This document shows positions 44,344 to 53,922 of a DNA stretch of 64,000 nucleotides, piece by piece. Position numbers and translations under genes: made by a program. Each line of letters opens with the position of its first letter. The stretch's first letter is position 1. Under the pieces are notes generated by a model. The model had not been told where the DNA came from, ran no database searches, and saw only the letters and a list, made by a program, of their open reading frames with translations. Origin of the DNA: Dyadobacter fermentans DSM 18053 (GTDB taxonomy: Bacteria > Bacteroidota > Bacteroidia > Cytophagales > Spirosomataceae); contig NC_013037.1 in assembly GCF_000023125.1 (NCBI RefSeq), positions 1,488,001 to 1,552,000 on the forward strand, given 5' to 3'.

Positions 44344-44733
44344 ATGATCAACGGAGATGAATCCCCCCGATACCCGCCGGTCCGCCATGACCACCGGCAG
44401 ATCGACGACCGCAAACGGGCGTCGCTGCTGGATGTGATGGAGACCAATTACATGTATAATCTGTCTTTGGAAGAGTATGCAAGAATTTCCAACCGGAGCC
44501 TGGCGACTTTCAAACGGCAATTCAAGAGCCTTTTTTATACGACACCCGGCAAATGGCTCATGGCCAGACGGCTGGATTATGCATTGCTGATGCTCCGTAC
44601 CACCCGCAAAAACATCAACGAAATCACGCTGGAATGCGGCTTTGAAAACAGTTCCCATTTCAGCCGGGTCTTCAAAGAGCGGTTCGGCACATCGCCGCTC
44701 AATTACCGGAAATCGCGGCGCGCTGCGATATAA
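44344..44733 (+). CDS. Short AraC-type DNA-binding protein
   Basis: 129 residues containing only the C-terminal AraC/XylS HTH pair: LSLEEYARISNRSLATFKRQFKSLFYTTPGKWLMARRLDYALLML and INEITLECGFENSSHFSRVFKERFGTSPLNYRK. The first 40 residues (MINGDESPRYPPVRHDH) are not a recognisable sensor domain, against about 300 residues for the usual family. It may be a genuine short form or a fragment. It lies 85 nt upstream of the FAD oxidoreductase and may control it. Confidence 0.75.
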   Translation: MINGDESPRYPPVRHDHRQIDDRKRASLLDVMETNYMYNLSLEEYARISNRSLATFKRQFKSLFYTTPGKWLMARRLDYALLMLRTTRKNINEITLECGFENSSHFSRVFKERFGTSPLNYRKSRRAAI

Positions 44734-44818
44734 CGCTTTTGCAACACCACAACCATCTGAAACGCGGTCACCCCGGCCGGGCAAGGCTTTCTTGTTTATT
44801 ATTCAAACCTCTTCCCAT

Positions 44819-46189
44819 ATGGAAACAAAAAGTACTTCCATGACAGTCCCGCATTTCAGGGGCAGAATCATCACCCCCGGCGATGCCGATTATGAAACCG
44901 CCAGGAAGGTCCACAACGGTATGGTGGACAAATGCCCCGCATTTATCGTCCGCTGTGCCGACGAGACGGACGTGCAGCAGGCCATCCGTTTCGCACGGGA
45001 TAACGACCTGCTCGTGGCCGTGCGCGGCGGTGGGCACAACGGCGCCGGCCTCGGCGTATGTGACCAAGGGTTAGTCATCGACCTGTCTGCGATGCGCAAT
45101 GTGACGGTTGATCCGCAGGCCCGCACCGTACGGGCGCAGGGTGGCTGCCTGCTCGGCGACCTCGACGCGGCCGCTCATCCGCACGGCCTGGCGGTGCCCA
45201 CGGGGATCAATGCCACTACCGGCATCGGCGGCCTCACGCTCGGCGGCGGGCTGGGGCATCTGACGCGCTTCGGCGGGCTTACGATCGACAACCTCCTCGA
45301 AGCCAATATGGTACTGGCCAATGGCGAGATAGTAAAGGCCTCAGTTACCGAAAACGAGGACCTGTTCTGGGCCATCCGCGGCGGCGGGGGAAATTTTGGC
45401 GTGGTAACGTCCTTTCTTTTCAGGGCGCATGAGGTGCACACGGTGTACGGCGGGCCGATGTTCTGGCATATGGACGACGCGAAGGAGCTCATGGCGTGGT
45501 ACCAGGATTTTATCAAACAGGCTCCCGAAAGTGTCGGCGGTTTCTTTGCATTTCACAAAATACCCCCCGCACCCATGTTCCCCGAGCAATACCACCTCGA
45601 AACCATGTGCGGGATCGTATGGTGCTGTGTGGATGAAGAAGAAGCGGCGGAGGTGTTCGACATGGTGCGGGCATTCAGAAAACCGCTCATAGACGCCGTG
45701 GGGCCATTACCGGTGCCGGCATTGCAAACCATGTTCGACGACCTTTTCGCGCCCGGATTGTACTGGTACTGGAAGGGCGATTTTGTAAAACATCTCAGCC
45801 CGGAAGTGATGGACGTGCACATCAGGCACGCACATAAAATCCCTAATTTTTTCTCGGGAATGCATCTGTACCCTGTAAACGGCGCCGCCGGCCGCGTTCC
45901 GAACGATGCCACCGCCTGGAACTACCGCGACGCCACGTGGTCGATGGTGATCGTGGGCATTTCACCCGATCCGTCTGAAAAAGAGCTCGTCACCTCTTTC
46001 GCCCGCAATTACTGGCAGGAACTCCACCCTTACGGCGCCGGCGGCGCGTATGTCAATTTCATGATGGATGAAGGCGCCGACCGCGTGAAGGCCACTTACG
46101 GCAGCAACTATGAAAAGCTGGCGCGCATCAAAGCCAAATACGACCCCGATAACCTCTTCCGCGTGAACCAGAATATCAAGCCCCAATAA
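44819..46189 (+). CDS. FAD-linked (BBE-type) oxidoreductase
   Basis: 456 residues from ATG 44819 (METKSTSMTVPHFRG). FAD_binding_4 domain: AVRGGGHNGAGLGV, with His as the likely covalent FAD attachment, then TTGIGGLTLGGGLGHLTRFGG; the Cys of bicovalent berberine-bridge enzymes is absent (PTGINATTG). C-terminal BBE motif: GAYVNFMMDEG...ATYGSNYEKLARIKAKYDPDNLFRVNQNI. It probably oxidises an alcohol, sugar or aromatic. Cytoplasmic by lack of a signal. Terminator follows. Confidence 0.88.
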   Translation: METKSTSMTVPHFRGRIITPGDADYETARKVHNGMVDKCPAFIVRCADETDVQQAIRFARDNDLLVAVRGGGHNGAGLGVCDQGLVIDLSAMRNVTVDPQARTVRAQGGCLLGDLDAAAHPHGLAVPTGINATTGIGGLTLGGGLGHLTRFGGLTIDNLLEANMVLANGEIVKASVTENEDLFWAIRGGGGNFGVVTSFLFRAHEVHTVYGGPMFWHMDDAKELMAWYQDFIKQAPESVGGFFAFHKIPPAPMFPEQYHLETMCGIVWCCVDEEEAAEVFDMVRAFRKPLIDAVGPLPVPALQTMFDDLFAPGLYWYWKGDFVKHLSPEVMDVHIRHAHKIPNFFSGMHLYPVNGAAGRVPNDATAWNYRDATWSMVIVGISPDPSEKELVTSFARNYWQELHPYGAGGAYVNFMMDEGADRVKATYGSNYEKLARIKAKYDPDNLFRVNQNIKPQ

Positions 46190-46194
46190 TGCGA

Positions 46195-46226
46195 ACAGGC
46201 AGGCCGCGAATGGCCTGCCTGTTTTT
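46195..46226. terminator. Rho-independent terminator
   Basis: An 11-bp perfect stem (ACAGGCAGGCC/GGCCTGCCTGT, loop GCGAAT) followed by TTTT; ends the FAD oxidoreductase gene and abuts the convergent PBP stop. Confidence 0.85.
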
Positions 46227-48583
46227 CAGAATAAGACGCCTTCATCATCCGACTTGGCCGGAGGCGTGTATATCTCGTCCGGCACGATCGTAGAATCGGT
46301 CGCGCATTCGCCCGTGTAGCCTTCCGGGCGAGGGAATGGGCCTTTGCGGTATTGGATGAGCGTTTGGTCGTTGTAAACTTTCTGCATGAATGCACCCCAG
46401 GCCGGCATTGCCACGCGGCCGCCCTGCCCGAGCGCGAGCGTACGAAAGTGAATGCTGCGGTCTTCGCCGCCTACCCACACACCTGCCACGAGGTTGTGGG
46501 TCATGCCCATAAACCAGCCATCCGACTGGTTTTGCGATGTTCCGGTTTTCGCGGCGATCTCATTGCCATCCGTCACGCCGTACTGGCGCAACCGGCCCGC
46601 CGTGCCGCCCGCGTCTTCCACCGCGCCGCGCATCAGGTAAAGCATATTATAGGCCATAGGCGCACTGAGTTCCTGGCTTTGCTGCTCATGAAACTCGGCC
46701 AGCAGCTTTCCGTACCGGTCTTCAATACGCAGAATCGTCATTGGCATTACCTTATAACCACCATTGGCAAACGACGAATAGGCCGATACCATTTCGAAGA
46801 CCGACACATCGCCCGTGCCCAGGCACAGGGCGGGCGTCGCGGGGAGATCGCTCGTGATGCCCAGCTTATGCGCATAATCCACGACGGTGTTGGCTTTCAC
46901 CATTTTCATGATATTGGCCGTTACCGAGTTCACCGATTTCCCCAATGCCTGCCGCAGCGAAAGCGCCTGTTCGGAATACACGTTGTTGGAGTTTTTGGGT
47001 GTATAATCTTCCGATACGTCGTCGATACCGGCGTGGAATGTCACCGGAGAATCCATGATCTTTTCGCAGGGAGTGATAAAGTTTTTGTCCAGCCCCGCCG
47101 TGTAAACGAACGGCTTGAACGTCGAGCCGGGCTGCCGTTTGCCCTGCTTCACGTGGTCGTACTGAAAGTGTTTGAAGTTGATCCCTCCTACCCATGCCTT
47201 CACATACCCGTTGCGCGGGTCCATGGCCATCATACCGGCGCGCAGGAAGCGTTTGTAGTATTTAATGGAGTCGATCGGGCTCATGGTTACTTCTTTCTCG
47301 CCGTCCCACGAGAATACCTTCATTTTGTAAGGCTTCTTCATGATTTTCCAGGCCTCTTCCTCTCCCAGCTTGTTTTTCAGGAGATTGAAATAAGGCAGCC
47401 GGCGCACGGCGGTGTTGATGAAACCCGGAATTTCCTTGCCGCTCTCGTCGATCCACGGGTTGCGGCCTTTCCAGTGTTCGCTGAAAATCTTCTGCTGCTC
47501 CTTCATGTGGCGCGTGAGCGCTTCTTCCATGTAGGTCTGCATGCGCGAGTCGATGGTCGTGTAAATGCGCAAACCGCTGGTGTAGAGGTTCAGGTCGGTG
47601 CCGTTTTCCTCGTTGTACAGCTTCACCCACGCTTTTAGATAGCCCCGCATCGACTCCCAGAAATATGGCGCCGGGCCGTTGGCGTGCGTTTCCATCGCAA
47701 ATTCCAATCCGAGCGGTTGCTCTTTCAGCTGGTTGAAATCCTCGTCGGTAATGTAATCGTACTTCGCCATTTGCCCCAGCACGGTATTGCGGCGGTTGGT
47801 GGCGTTCTGCGGGAACCGCATCGGGTTGAAGATCGTCGGGTTCTGCAGCATGCCTACCAGCAATGCGGATTGCGGAATGTCGAGATCCGCGACGTCGGTA
47901 TTGAAATACGTTTTGGCAGCCACTTTAATCCCGTAGGCATTGTTCCCGAACGACACGGTGTTCAGGTACATTTGCATGATCTCCTGTTTGGTATATTTCC
48001 TTTCAAGAATCACGGAAAGAATCCACTCCTTCGTTTTGGCGATCACAATGCGCACTACGGGAATTTTGCCCAATGTGCCTTCAAACTCCTCTGAACGCGT
48101 GTTAAACAGGTTTTTGGCGACCTGCTGGGTGAGGGTACTGCCGCCGCCGGAGCTGGAATTGCCGGTAACAATGCCCTTTACAACGCGCAGCAAACTGCGC
48201 GGGTCGATGCCCGAGTGGCTGATAAAACGGGTATCCTCCGTGGCGAGCAATGCATTGATGAGATTCGGCGAAATTTCGGATATCTCCACCGGCGAGCGGT
48301 TTTCGATCAGGTATTTGCCGAGTGATTTGCCATCCTGCGAGATCAGCTCCGAAGCGACTTCGCTTTTGGGGTTTTCCAGCGCTTTCAGGTCGGGCATGCC
48401 GCCGAACAGCCAGAAAAAATTGTAGTTGACGGCGGTAATGTATAAAATCAGCAGCGCCAGTCCAATGCCGAAGCCCCGCCACAGGTATAGAATGCGACGC
48501 CGGTATTTTCCGGGTTTCAATTGAATCATGTAAGTTCCAGAGTAACGTCCAATAAACCGACCAAATAAGCGAATTTGATCCAT
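46226..48583 (-). CDS. mrcA: Class A penicillin-binding protein 1A
   Basis: 785 residues, bifunctional transglycosylase/transpeptidase. One membrane anchor at residues about 30-58 is followed by GT51: EDTRFISHSGID, GGSTLTQQVAKNLF (catalytic Glu in EDT), RKYTKQEIMQMYLN. The transpeptidase has SxxK in PGSTFKPFVY, SxN in GKSVNSVT and KTG in AAKTGTSQN. It builds and cross-links peptidoglycan in the periplasm. Full length for the family. The start at 48583 could be moved to the second Met (MIQLKPGKYRRR) without loss of domain. Confidence 0.92.
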   Translation of the reverse strand: MDQIRLFGRFIGRYSGTYMIQLKPGKYRRRILYLWRGFGIGLALLILYITAVNYNFFWLFGGMPDLKALENPKSEVASELISQDGKSLGKYLIENRSPVEISEISPNLINALLATEDTRFISHSGIDPRSLLRVVKGIVTGNSSSGGGSTLTQQVAKNLFNTRSEEFEGTLGKIPVVRIVIAKTKEWILSVILERKYTKQEIMQMYLNTVSFGNNAYGIKVAAKTYFNTDVADLDIPQSALLVGMLQNPTIFNPMRFPQNATNRRNTVLGQMAKYDYITDEDFNQLKEQPLGLEFAMETHANGPAPYFWESMRGYLKAWVKLYNEENGTDLNLYTSGLRIYTTIDSRMQTYMEEALTRHMKEQQKIFSEHWKGRNPWIDESGKEIPGFINTAVRRLPYFNLLKNKLGEEEAWKIMKKPYKMKVFSWDGEKEVTMSPIDSIKYYKRFLRAGMMAMDPRNGYVKAWVGGINFKHFQYDHVKQGKRQPGSTFKPFVYTAGLDKNFITPCEKIMDSPVTFHAGIDDVSEDYTPKNSNNVYSEQALSLRQALGKSVNSVTANIMKMVKANTVVDYAHKLGITSDLPATPALCLGTGDVSVFEMVSAYSSFANGGYKVMPMTILRIEDRYGKLLAEFHEQQSQELSAPMAYNMLYLMRGAVEDAGGTAGRLRQYGVTDGNEIAAKTGTSQNQSDGWFMGMTHNLVAGVWVGGEDRSIHFRTLALGQGGRVAMPAWGAFMQKVYNDQTLIQYRKGPFPRPEGYTGECATDSTIVPDEIYTPPAKSDDEGVLF

Positions 48584-48714
48584 TAATCAGCTACTAGAAC
48601 GTCACGGGGAAGCTTTTCTGCTATTTTTTAAATCAAATTTTAACCGAACGACCCTACTACACGCGGCTCGCCACACATTAGGGCAAGCCCGCAACATGCA
48701 CATTTCCAATGTAC

Positions 48715-49632
48715 TCAGGCCACGCCCGGCTGTCCCGGATACTCCACCCGCTTTTTATATTCGTTCGGACTGAAACCGGTTTCTTTTTTGAATAGCCTTG
48801 AAAAATAGGGCGGATTTTCGAAACCCAGCAGGTAAGCCGTCTCGGCTACGGTTTTATCGCTGCTGAGCAACAGGTTTTTGGCTTCCGAAACGAGGAAAAT
48901 GTGGATCAGTTCAATGGCCGTTTTACCCGTTTCCTGTTTGAGCAAGTCACTCAGATAGCGCGGCGAGGTGTTGAGCATATCGGCCATCAGTTTCACGGAC
49001 GGCAGCCCCTTTTCCTGGAAATTGCCATCTTCGAAATAATGGGCAAGACTATCGTTAAATCGCGAAACCGTGGTGCCCGAGAGCTGCGTGCGGTTAATGA
49101 ATTGTCTTTTATAAAAACGCTGCGAATATTTAAGCATCGAATCCAGGTGGGTGAGCATAATGTCTCGGCTGTATTCGTCGGTGTTATTGAAATACTCCAT
49201 CTGGATTTTACTGAACAGGTCCCAGATAATCTGCTCCTCGCGTTCCGATAAATGCAATGCCTCGTTGGCCTCATAATCGAAAAAGCCGTATTTGCGGATT
49301 TCGGAATGCAGCGGGTGGCCGGTCAGGAAATCTTCATGCACATAAAGCATAAATCCCTTTTCTTCCAGTTCGATATTATTCATTTCAACCACCTGGCGCG
49401 GCTTTGCAAAAAGCATCGAACCGTTTTCATGATCGTATTTCGTGCGGCCGTACAGGACATGCCCGGCCTTGATCTTTTTAAATGCGATCATGTAAAAGTC
49501 CGTCGTAAACTCGCGGCGGCCCAGCGAGCAGCTTTTCAGCTCGTCGCAGGTGAACATGCTGATCATCGGACTTTCGGGCGCGGACATATTGCTGGCCCGG
49601 TGCAGCTCACTGATGCTTTTATAATGTTCCAT
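48715..49632 (-). CDS. AraC-family regulator
   Basis: 305 residues, full AraC. N-terminal cupin-like sensor (ISMFTCDELKSCSLGRREFTTDFYMIAFKKI...) and C-terminal HTH pair: LPSVKLMADMLNTSPRYLSDLLKQETGKTAIELIHIFLVSEAKNLLLS and TVAETAYLLGFENPPYFSRLFKKETGFSPNEYKK. It lies 75 nt from the SDR at 49708 on the same strand but downstream of it. May regulate the SDR or its neighbours; unproven. Confidence 0.87.
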   Translation of the reverse strand: MEHYKSISELHRASNMSAPESPMISMFTCDELKSCSLGRREFTTDFYMIAFKKIKAGHVLYGRTKYDHENGSMLFAKPRQVVEMNNIELEEKGFMLYVHEDFLTGHPLHSEIRKYGFFDYEANEALHLSEREEQIIWDLFSKIQMEYFNNTDEYSRDIMLTHLDSMLKYSQRFYKRQFINRTQLSGTTVSRFNDSLAHYFEDGNFQEKGLPSVKLMADMLNTSPRYLSDLLKQETGKTAIELIHIFLVSEAKNLLLSSDKTVAETAYLLGFENPPYFSRLFKKETGFSPNEYKKRVEYPGQPGVA

Positions 49633-49707
49633 GACTTTGAAACGGTTAAATCTGCACCCTTTTCCGGGGTGCAGATCTGATGATTTTAATCAAAAGTTAT
49701 TCAAAAA

Positions 49708-50544
49708 TCAGACAGTTGCATGACCGTGCGCGGCGTCCGCTACTTCTTTCCATTCTTCCCAGGTCGCGAGGCGGTCGGCATATACCTGGCTCAACCATGG
49801 AAACCCTACTTTTCCGAGGAAAATTCGCAATGGGGGATTTTCTTCGTCGACCACTTTCAGAATGGCCTCCGCGGTTGCTTCGGGCTTGCCGATGGTGTCG
49901 GGTGTGAGTCCCGCGTAGAGCGAGGCCTTCACGTCTTCATACAATGGATTAGCCTCGGTGTGGAAGGCCGAAGCGCCGCCCCAGTCGGTAGAGAAGCCGT
50001 TCGGCTCCACGATGGTAACCTTAATACCAAAGTCTTTCACTTCCGAAGCCAGTGTTTCGCTAAGGCCCTCAACTGCCCATTTGGAAGCATTATACAGGCC
50101 CAGCACCGGCAGTGTTGCCACGCCCAGCACGCTAGATACTTGCAGGATATGCCCGCCGCCCTGCGCCCGCATCACGGGAATGGCGGCCTGCGTCACCCAT
50201 AGCAAACCGAATACGTTGGTTTCGATCTGGTCGCGGGCCTGCTGTTCGCTGGTTTCCTCGATCGCCCCGAACAAGCCGTAACCGGCATTGTTGATCACGA
50301 CATCGAGCGATCCGAAATGGGCGGCGGCCCGGTTCACGGCGGTGAAGCTGGCCGCGCGGTCGTTCACATTGAGCTGAATGGGCAGTAATGTATCGGGGTA
50401 TTGCGCGGCGAGGTCGGCCAGGGTTTCAGTATTGCGGGCGGTGGCCGCTACTTTGTCCCCTCTTTCCAAAAAAGCCTCGGTCCATATACGGCCGAATCCT
50501 TTGGAAGCGCCGGTGATAAAAATTGTTTTTGACATGATTGACAA
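49708..50544 (-). CDS. Short-chain dehydrogenase/reductase
   Basis: 278 residues. SDR cofactor motif TGASKGFG (TGxxxGxG), NNAGYG near residue 90, catalytic Ser in VSSVLGVATL and YxxxK in YNASKWAVEGL. Belongs to the classical SDR subgroup with the extended C-terminus. Upstream region 50545-50668 separates it from the divergent GAF-domain gene. The AraC gene follows 75 nt downstream on the same strand, so the two could share a transcript. Confidence 0.9.
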   Translation of the reverse strand: MSIMSKTIFITGASKGFGRIWTEAFLERGDKVAATARNTETLADLAAQYPDTLLPIQLNVNDRAASFTAVNRAAAHFGSLDVVINNAGYGLFGAIEETSEQQARDQIETNVFGLLWVTQAAIPVMRAQGGGHILQVSSVLGVATLPVLGLYNASKWAVEGLSETLASEVKDFGIKVTIVEPNGFSTDWGGASAFHTEANPLYEDVKASLYAGLTPDTIGKPEATAEAILKVVDEENPPLRIFLGKVGFPWLSQVYADRLATWEEWKEVADAAHGHATV

Positions 50545-50668
50545 ATGTTTTGGTGTTTTAATGCTACAAATTTACCGGGTCGCTTCCGCCGGCGACTTAT
50601 ACAAAAATCCGGAAATGCGATACACTTTTACGTCGTATATTTAGGCATCCATTGCCAGCCATAGCACC

Positions 50669-53008
50669 ATGAAAAACGAAGTACTCGACGTATCCGGCAT
50701 GAGGGCGCTCCCGCTCGACCTCGACTCAGCCATTTCCTTTATGCTCTACATCCGCTTCCTCGAACAGCGCGTGGCGGAGGAGAAAACGCTCAAATCGACG
50801 TTCTACCAAACCATACTCGACCATTTTTACGGCAATCACCTGCCGCAGGGCGACGTGCCGCTCGGCGAAGCCCACCAATACAGTGATTTTTTCGAATATG
50901 TTTACAGCAGCCTGTCGGCACCGCTGGCGTCGGAACATAAGCTGGCCTGGGGCATGTGCATGCCATTGTATCCGAACATTTTCTATGGCACCGACCTGCT
51001 GTTCGATATGCTGAACATCCAGTCGGCCGAGGCCACTTTCGAATTGCAGAAGCGCCCCGAGGATTACCAGCGCGAACGGCTGCACCTGATATACACGCTT
51101 ATTTTACAACGGCTTTATAATTTCCAGGTACCCGTCAAAATAGAGCAATACCACGCCTGGACGGACACCGAAACGGGGCTTTTCCGCTATTACGAGGTGC
51201 TGGTAAGCCCCGAGTTCGTGGAAGTTTCGGCGAAAGTGCCATTGCCCGAGCTCAACTTCGTTGAGATTTATGCGCATTTCAGCGAAAAGGACGGCCATTT
51301 GCAGCTTCAAAAAGTGCTGCCGCTGGACATGTTCCGGTTCCGCGGCTTTGCCGTCGTGTCGGTTTCGGACGTTACCGCGCGAATGGCTGTTGAAAACATT
51401 AAAAAGGTGCAGTTCAACCGCGTGCGCGGCGATAGCCCGAACCGCTACCAGCGCATTATCCAGTCGCTCAAAACGCTTGTCCAAAACAACCGCATCGAGT
51501 TCGATCTTTTCCCTTTCGTACGCGTGAACGGGCAAGCGGTGTATGGCTACGGGCAGGCGGGCACGGGCGTGCTGTTTCAGATATGGGGTGAAAACCGCCT
51601 CACGCCCGAAGAATTCCGCCGGCAGGCCGAAGGCTATGCAGCAAAGCCCAACTCCTTCTTTTCGCCGGATATCCAGGGCGACGACGAGCAGCAGATCGGC
51701 TGGCTGACGCCCTTCCGCAATCTGAATGTGCGATCGCTGGCCCTGGTGCCGCTGTTTTTTGAAGACAAACTCGTTGGCGTGCTCTGCATGCACACGTGGG
51801 AGAACGAACGGTTCGACGAAAAGAAACTGGCGTCGCTCGAAATGGCCTTTGCGCCCGTGGCCCAGCTGCTCAACATTTATATAGAGGAATTCAACCTCGA
51901 ACTGGAAAGCATTATCAAGGAAAAATTCACGTCCATTCAGCCCGCCGTGCAATGGAAGTTCAATGAAGCGGCTTGGCATTATCTGCACCGCCGGAAAAAA
52001 GGCTTGCCGGAGGTGAATGAAAACATTGCGTTTTTCGACGTGTTCCCGCTGTACGGCGCCATAGACATCCGGAATTCTACCAGCGAACGCAATGCGGCCA
52101 TCCGCGCCGACCTTGGCCATTACCTTCAAACGCTCGACGAATTGCTTAAAGCTCTGGACGGCCTCGACCGCTCGTCGCTCATGCAGGAACTGCGCTTCCA
52201 CTGCACCAAATGGCAGCAGACGCTCAACCAGGGCGACCTGAGCAGCACTTCCGAAAACAACCTGAATGTGTTCCTGAACGAGGAAGCGCGGAATTACCTG
52301 CTGCATTTGTCGCAACAAGACGCGCGAACCACGCCGCTCGTGAACGAATACCTGCGCATGACCCATTCCGCGCAAGGCGAGGTGCATCGCCACCGCGAAG
52401 CGCTCGACCGCTCGATGGAATGCATTAACACGGCCGTAAACAGTTATTTCGAAGACCAGAAAGAAGCCTTGCAGCAGTCGTATCCGTGCTATTTTGAGAA
52501 ATTCAGGACGGATGGGATCGAGTATGACATCTACATCGGCCAATCCATTGCGCCCGACAGGCCGTTCAGCCATTTTCATCTCAAAAATCTGCGGTTATGG
52601 CAACTATCATCGATGATCGAGGTAGCCAAACTCACGCGCGGGCTGCTGGACGGAATGCCTAAGGAATTGCACACGACACAGCTGATATTCGTCCACAACC
52701 ACATGATCGACATCAGTTTCCGCAGCGACGAACGGAAGTTCGACGTAGAAGGCGCCTACAATATCCGCTACCAGATGATCAAGAAGCGGATCGACAAGGT
52801 GCGGATCAGGCATTCGCAGGAACGCCTCACGCAGCCCGACAAGATTGCGCTCATTTACCTGCATCACCGTGACATTGAGGATTACCTGCCATTTATCCAT
52901 TATTTGCAGGAAACAAATGCCCTCGAACCGGTTATAGAAGAACTGGAACTGGAAGACTTGCAGGGACTCAGCGGCCTGCGAGCGCTGCGGCTGGGAATTG
53001 CATATTGA
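50669..53008 (+). CDS. Large GAF-domain-like protein, function unknown
   Basis: 779 residues, soluble, no signal or membrane helix. The N-terminal 110 residues are helical. A GAF-like block is likely in the 340-420 region, ending LNVRSLALVPLFFEDKLVGVLCMHTWENERFDEKKLASLEMAFAPVAQLLNIY, with its typical valine-rich strand and following helix. The C-terminal half is helical, with coiled-coil-like stretches. No kinase, cyclase or DNA-binding part is visible. Probably a signalling or regulatory protein. It is monocistronic, with a terminator at 53031. Confidence 0.7.
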   Translation: MKNEVLDVSGMRALPLDLDSAISFMLYIRFLEQRVAEEKTLKSTFYQTILDHFYGNHLPQGDVPLGEAHQYSDFFEYVYSSLSAPLASEHKLAWGMCMPLYPNIFYGTDLLFDMLNIQSAEATFELQKRPEDYQRERLHLIYTLILQRLYNFQVPVKIEQYHAWTDTETGLFRYYEVLVSPEFVEVSAKVPLPELNFVEIYAHFSEKDGHLQLQKVLPLDMFRFRGFAVVSVSDVTARMAVENIKKVQFNRVRGDSPNRYQRIIQSLKTLVQNNRIEFDLFPFVRVNGQAVYGYGQAGTGVLFQIWGENRLTPEEFRRQAEGYAAKPNSFFSPDIQGDDEQQIGWLTPFRNLNVRSLALVPLFFEDKLVGVLCMHTWENERFDEKKLASLEMAFAPVAQLLNIYIEEFNLELESIIKEKFTSIQPAVQWKFNEAAWHYLHRRKKGLPEVNENIAFFDVFPLYGAIDIRNSTSERNAAIRADLGHYLQTLDELLKALDGLDRSSLMQELRFHCTKWQQTLNQGDLSSTSENNLNVFLNEEARNYLLHLSQQDARTTPLVNEYLRMTHSAQGEVHRHREALDRSMECINTAVNSYFEDQKEALQQSYPCYFEKFRTDGIEYDIYIGQSIAPDRPFSHFHLKNLRLWQLSSMIEVAKLTRGLLDGMPKELHTTQLIFVHNHMIDISFRSDERKFDVEGAYNIRYQMIKKRIDKVRIRHSQERLTQPDKIALIYLHHRDIEDYLPFIHYLQETNALEPVIEELELEDLQGLSGLRALRLGIAY

Positions 53009-53030
53009 CTAATCTATAATTCAGTGCCAG

Positions 53031-53061
53031 GCCTTCGGTTCAAAGCCGGAGGCTTTTTTTT
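53031..53061 (+). terminator. Rho-independent terminator
   Basis: GCCTTCGG/CCGGAGGC (8 bp with one G-U pair, 7-nt loop) followed by eight T; ends the GAF-domain gene. Confidence 0.88.
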
Positions 53062-53085
53062 GTGTCAATTTATATTTAAATATTA

Positions 53086-53115
53086 TTTGGACTTATTATA
53101 AATAATTTATCTTTG
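53086..53115 (+). promoter_or_regulatory. Consensus Bacteroidota promoter
   Basis: TTTG at 53086-53089 (-33) and TATCTTTG at 53108-53115 (-7, TAnnTTTG) are separated by 18 nt. It gives a leader of about 60 nt for the DUF4198 gene. This is the best promoter match I found in the window. Confidence 0.75.
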
Positions 53116-53182
53116 CAGCTCCACTGGCGAAACGGGCAATAGAATTCCCCTTCGCTTTTTTACTACTCATTTTTCTCAAATC

Positions 53183-53899
53183 ATGTTTAAAAAACAACTT
53201 CTCATTGCCGCATTTCTGCTCTGCTGCTCTGCCCAACTCTTCGCGCATGCGCTCTGGATTCAAACAGCTTCGAAAGGCAAAGCCGGTCAGAAACAGACCG
53301 TTAAAATCATCTACGCCGAGCCGGGAGATAAGCCGGAAAAACTGGGCGAATGGTATTCCGATGTAAAGGAATTCGAACTCTGGCTTACAGCTCCCGACCA
53401 GAAACGCACAAAACTCGCGACGGTAGCTGCCGACGACCATTTCACGGCCGATTTCACGCCCGACCAGCAGGGCGTATACACGCTATCGGTGGGCCACACG
53501 TCGAAAGACCTGGGTGGAACGACCGTTTATCAGTTCAATGCCAGCGCATTAGTGACCGTGGGTAAAGCCGATGCGGGTAACAATCCCGGTGCAAATGCCA
53601 ACGAGCTGAGCGTATTCGCCGATCCGGCCAAAACCTACAAGGTAAACAGCCCGCTCAACCTCCGCGGCCTTTTCAAAAACAACGGCAATGAAAAACTATA
53701 TGTGACGGTGGCGTCGCCATCGGGATGGAGCAAACAAATCACCACGGATGAAAAAGGGCTGGCGGAATTTGTACCACTTTGGCCGGGCACGTATTACATC
53801 GAAGCGTCCAAAAGCTGGAAAGAAACCGGCACACATAACGGCAATGAATACAAATCGTTTTGGCGCTGCGCGACAACGCTCGTAGAAGTTGGAAAATAA
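53183..53899 (+). CDS. DUF4198-domain exported protein
   Basis: 238 residues with a signal peptide (KKQLLIAAFLLCCSAQLFA). Mature N-terminus HALWIQTASKGKAGQKQTVKIIY, then two beta-sandwich halves, with YTLSVGHTSKDLGG and a C-terminal PLWPGTYYIEASKSW. This is the DUF4198 family, often found beside metal or cobalt/nickel transport genes; the leading His of the mature form suggests a metal ligand. It is followed 23 nt downstream by a Fur-like gene. Confidence 0.8.
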   Translation: MFKKQLLIAAFLLCCSAQLFAHALWIQTASKGKAGQKQTVKIIYAEPGDKPEKLGEWYSDVKEFELWLTAPDQKRTKLATVAADDHFTADFTPDQQGVYTLSVGHTSKDLGGTTVYQFNASALVTVGKADAGNNPGANANELSVFADPAKTYKVNSPLNLRGLFKNNGNEKLYVTVASPSGWSKQITTDEKGLAEFVPLWPGTYYIEASKSWKETGTHNGNEYKSFWRCATTLVEVGK

Positions 53900-53922
53900 T
53901 TATCAAGGAGCCTTTCAAACGC

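Noticed and set aside
46352..47638. A 428-residue open frame antisense to PBP1A
   Set aside because: A shadow; PBP motifs are on the opposite strand and this frame has no recognisable fold.
51104..52579. A 491-residue open frame opposite the GAF-domain gene
   Set aside because: It lies entirely antisense to a long coding gene and has no domain-like composition; codon bias of the real strand leaves open frames on the other.
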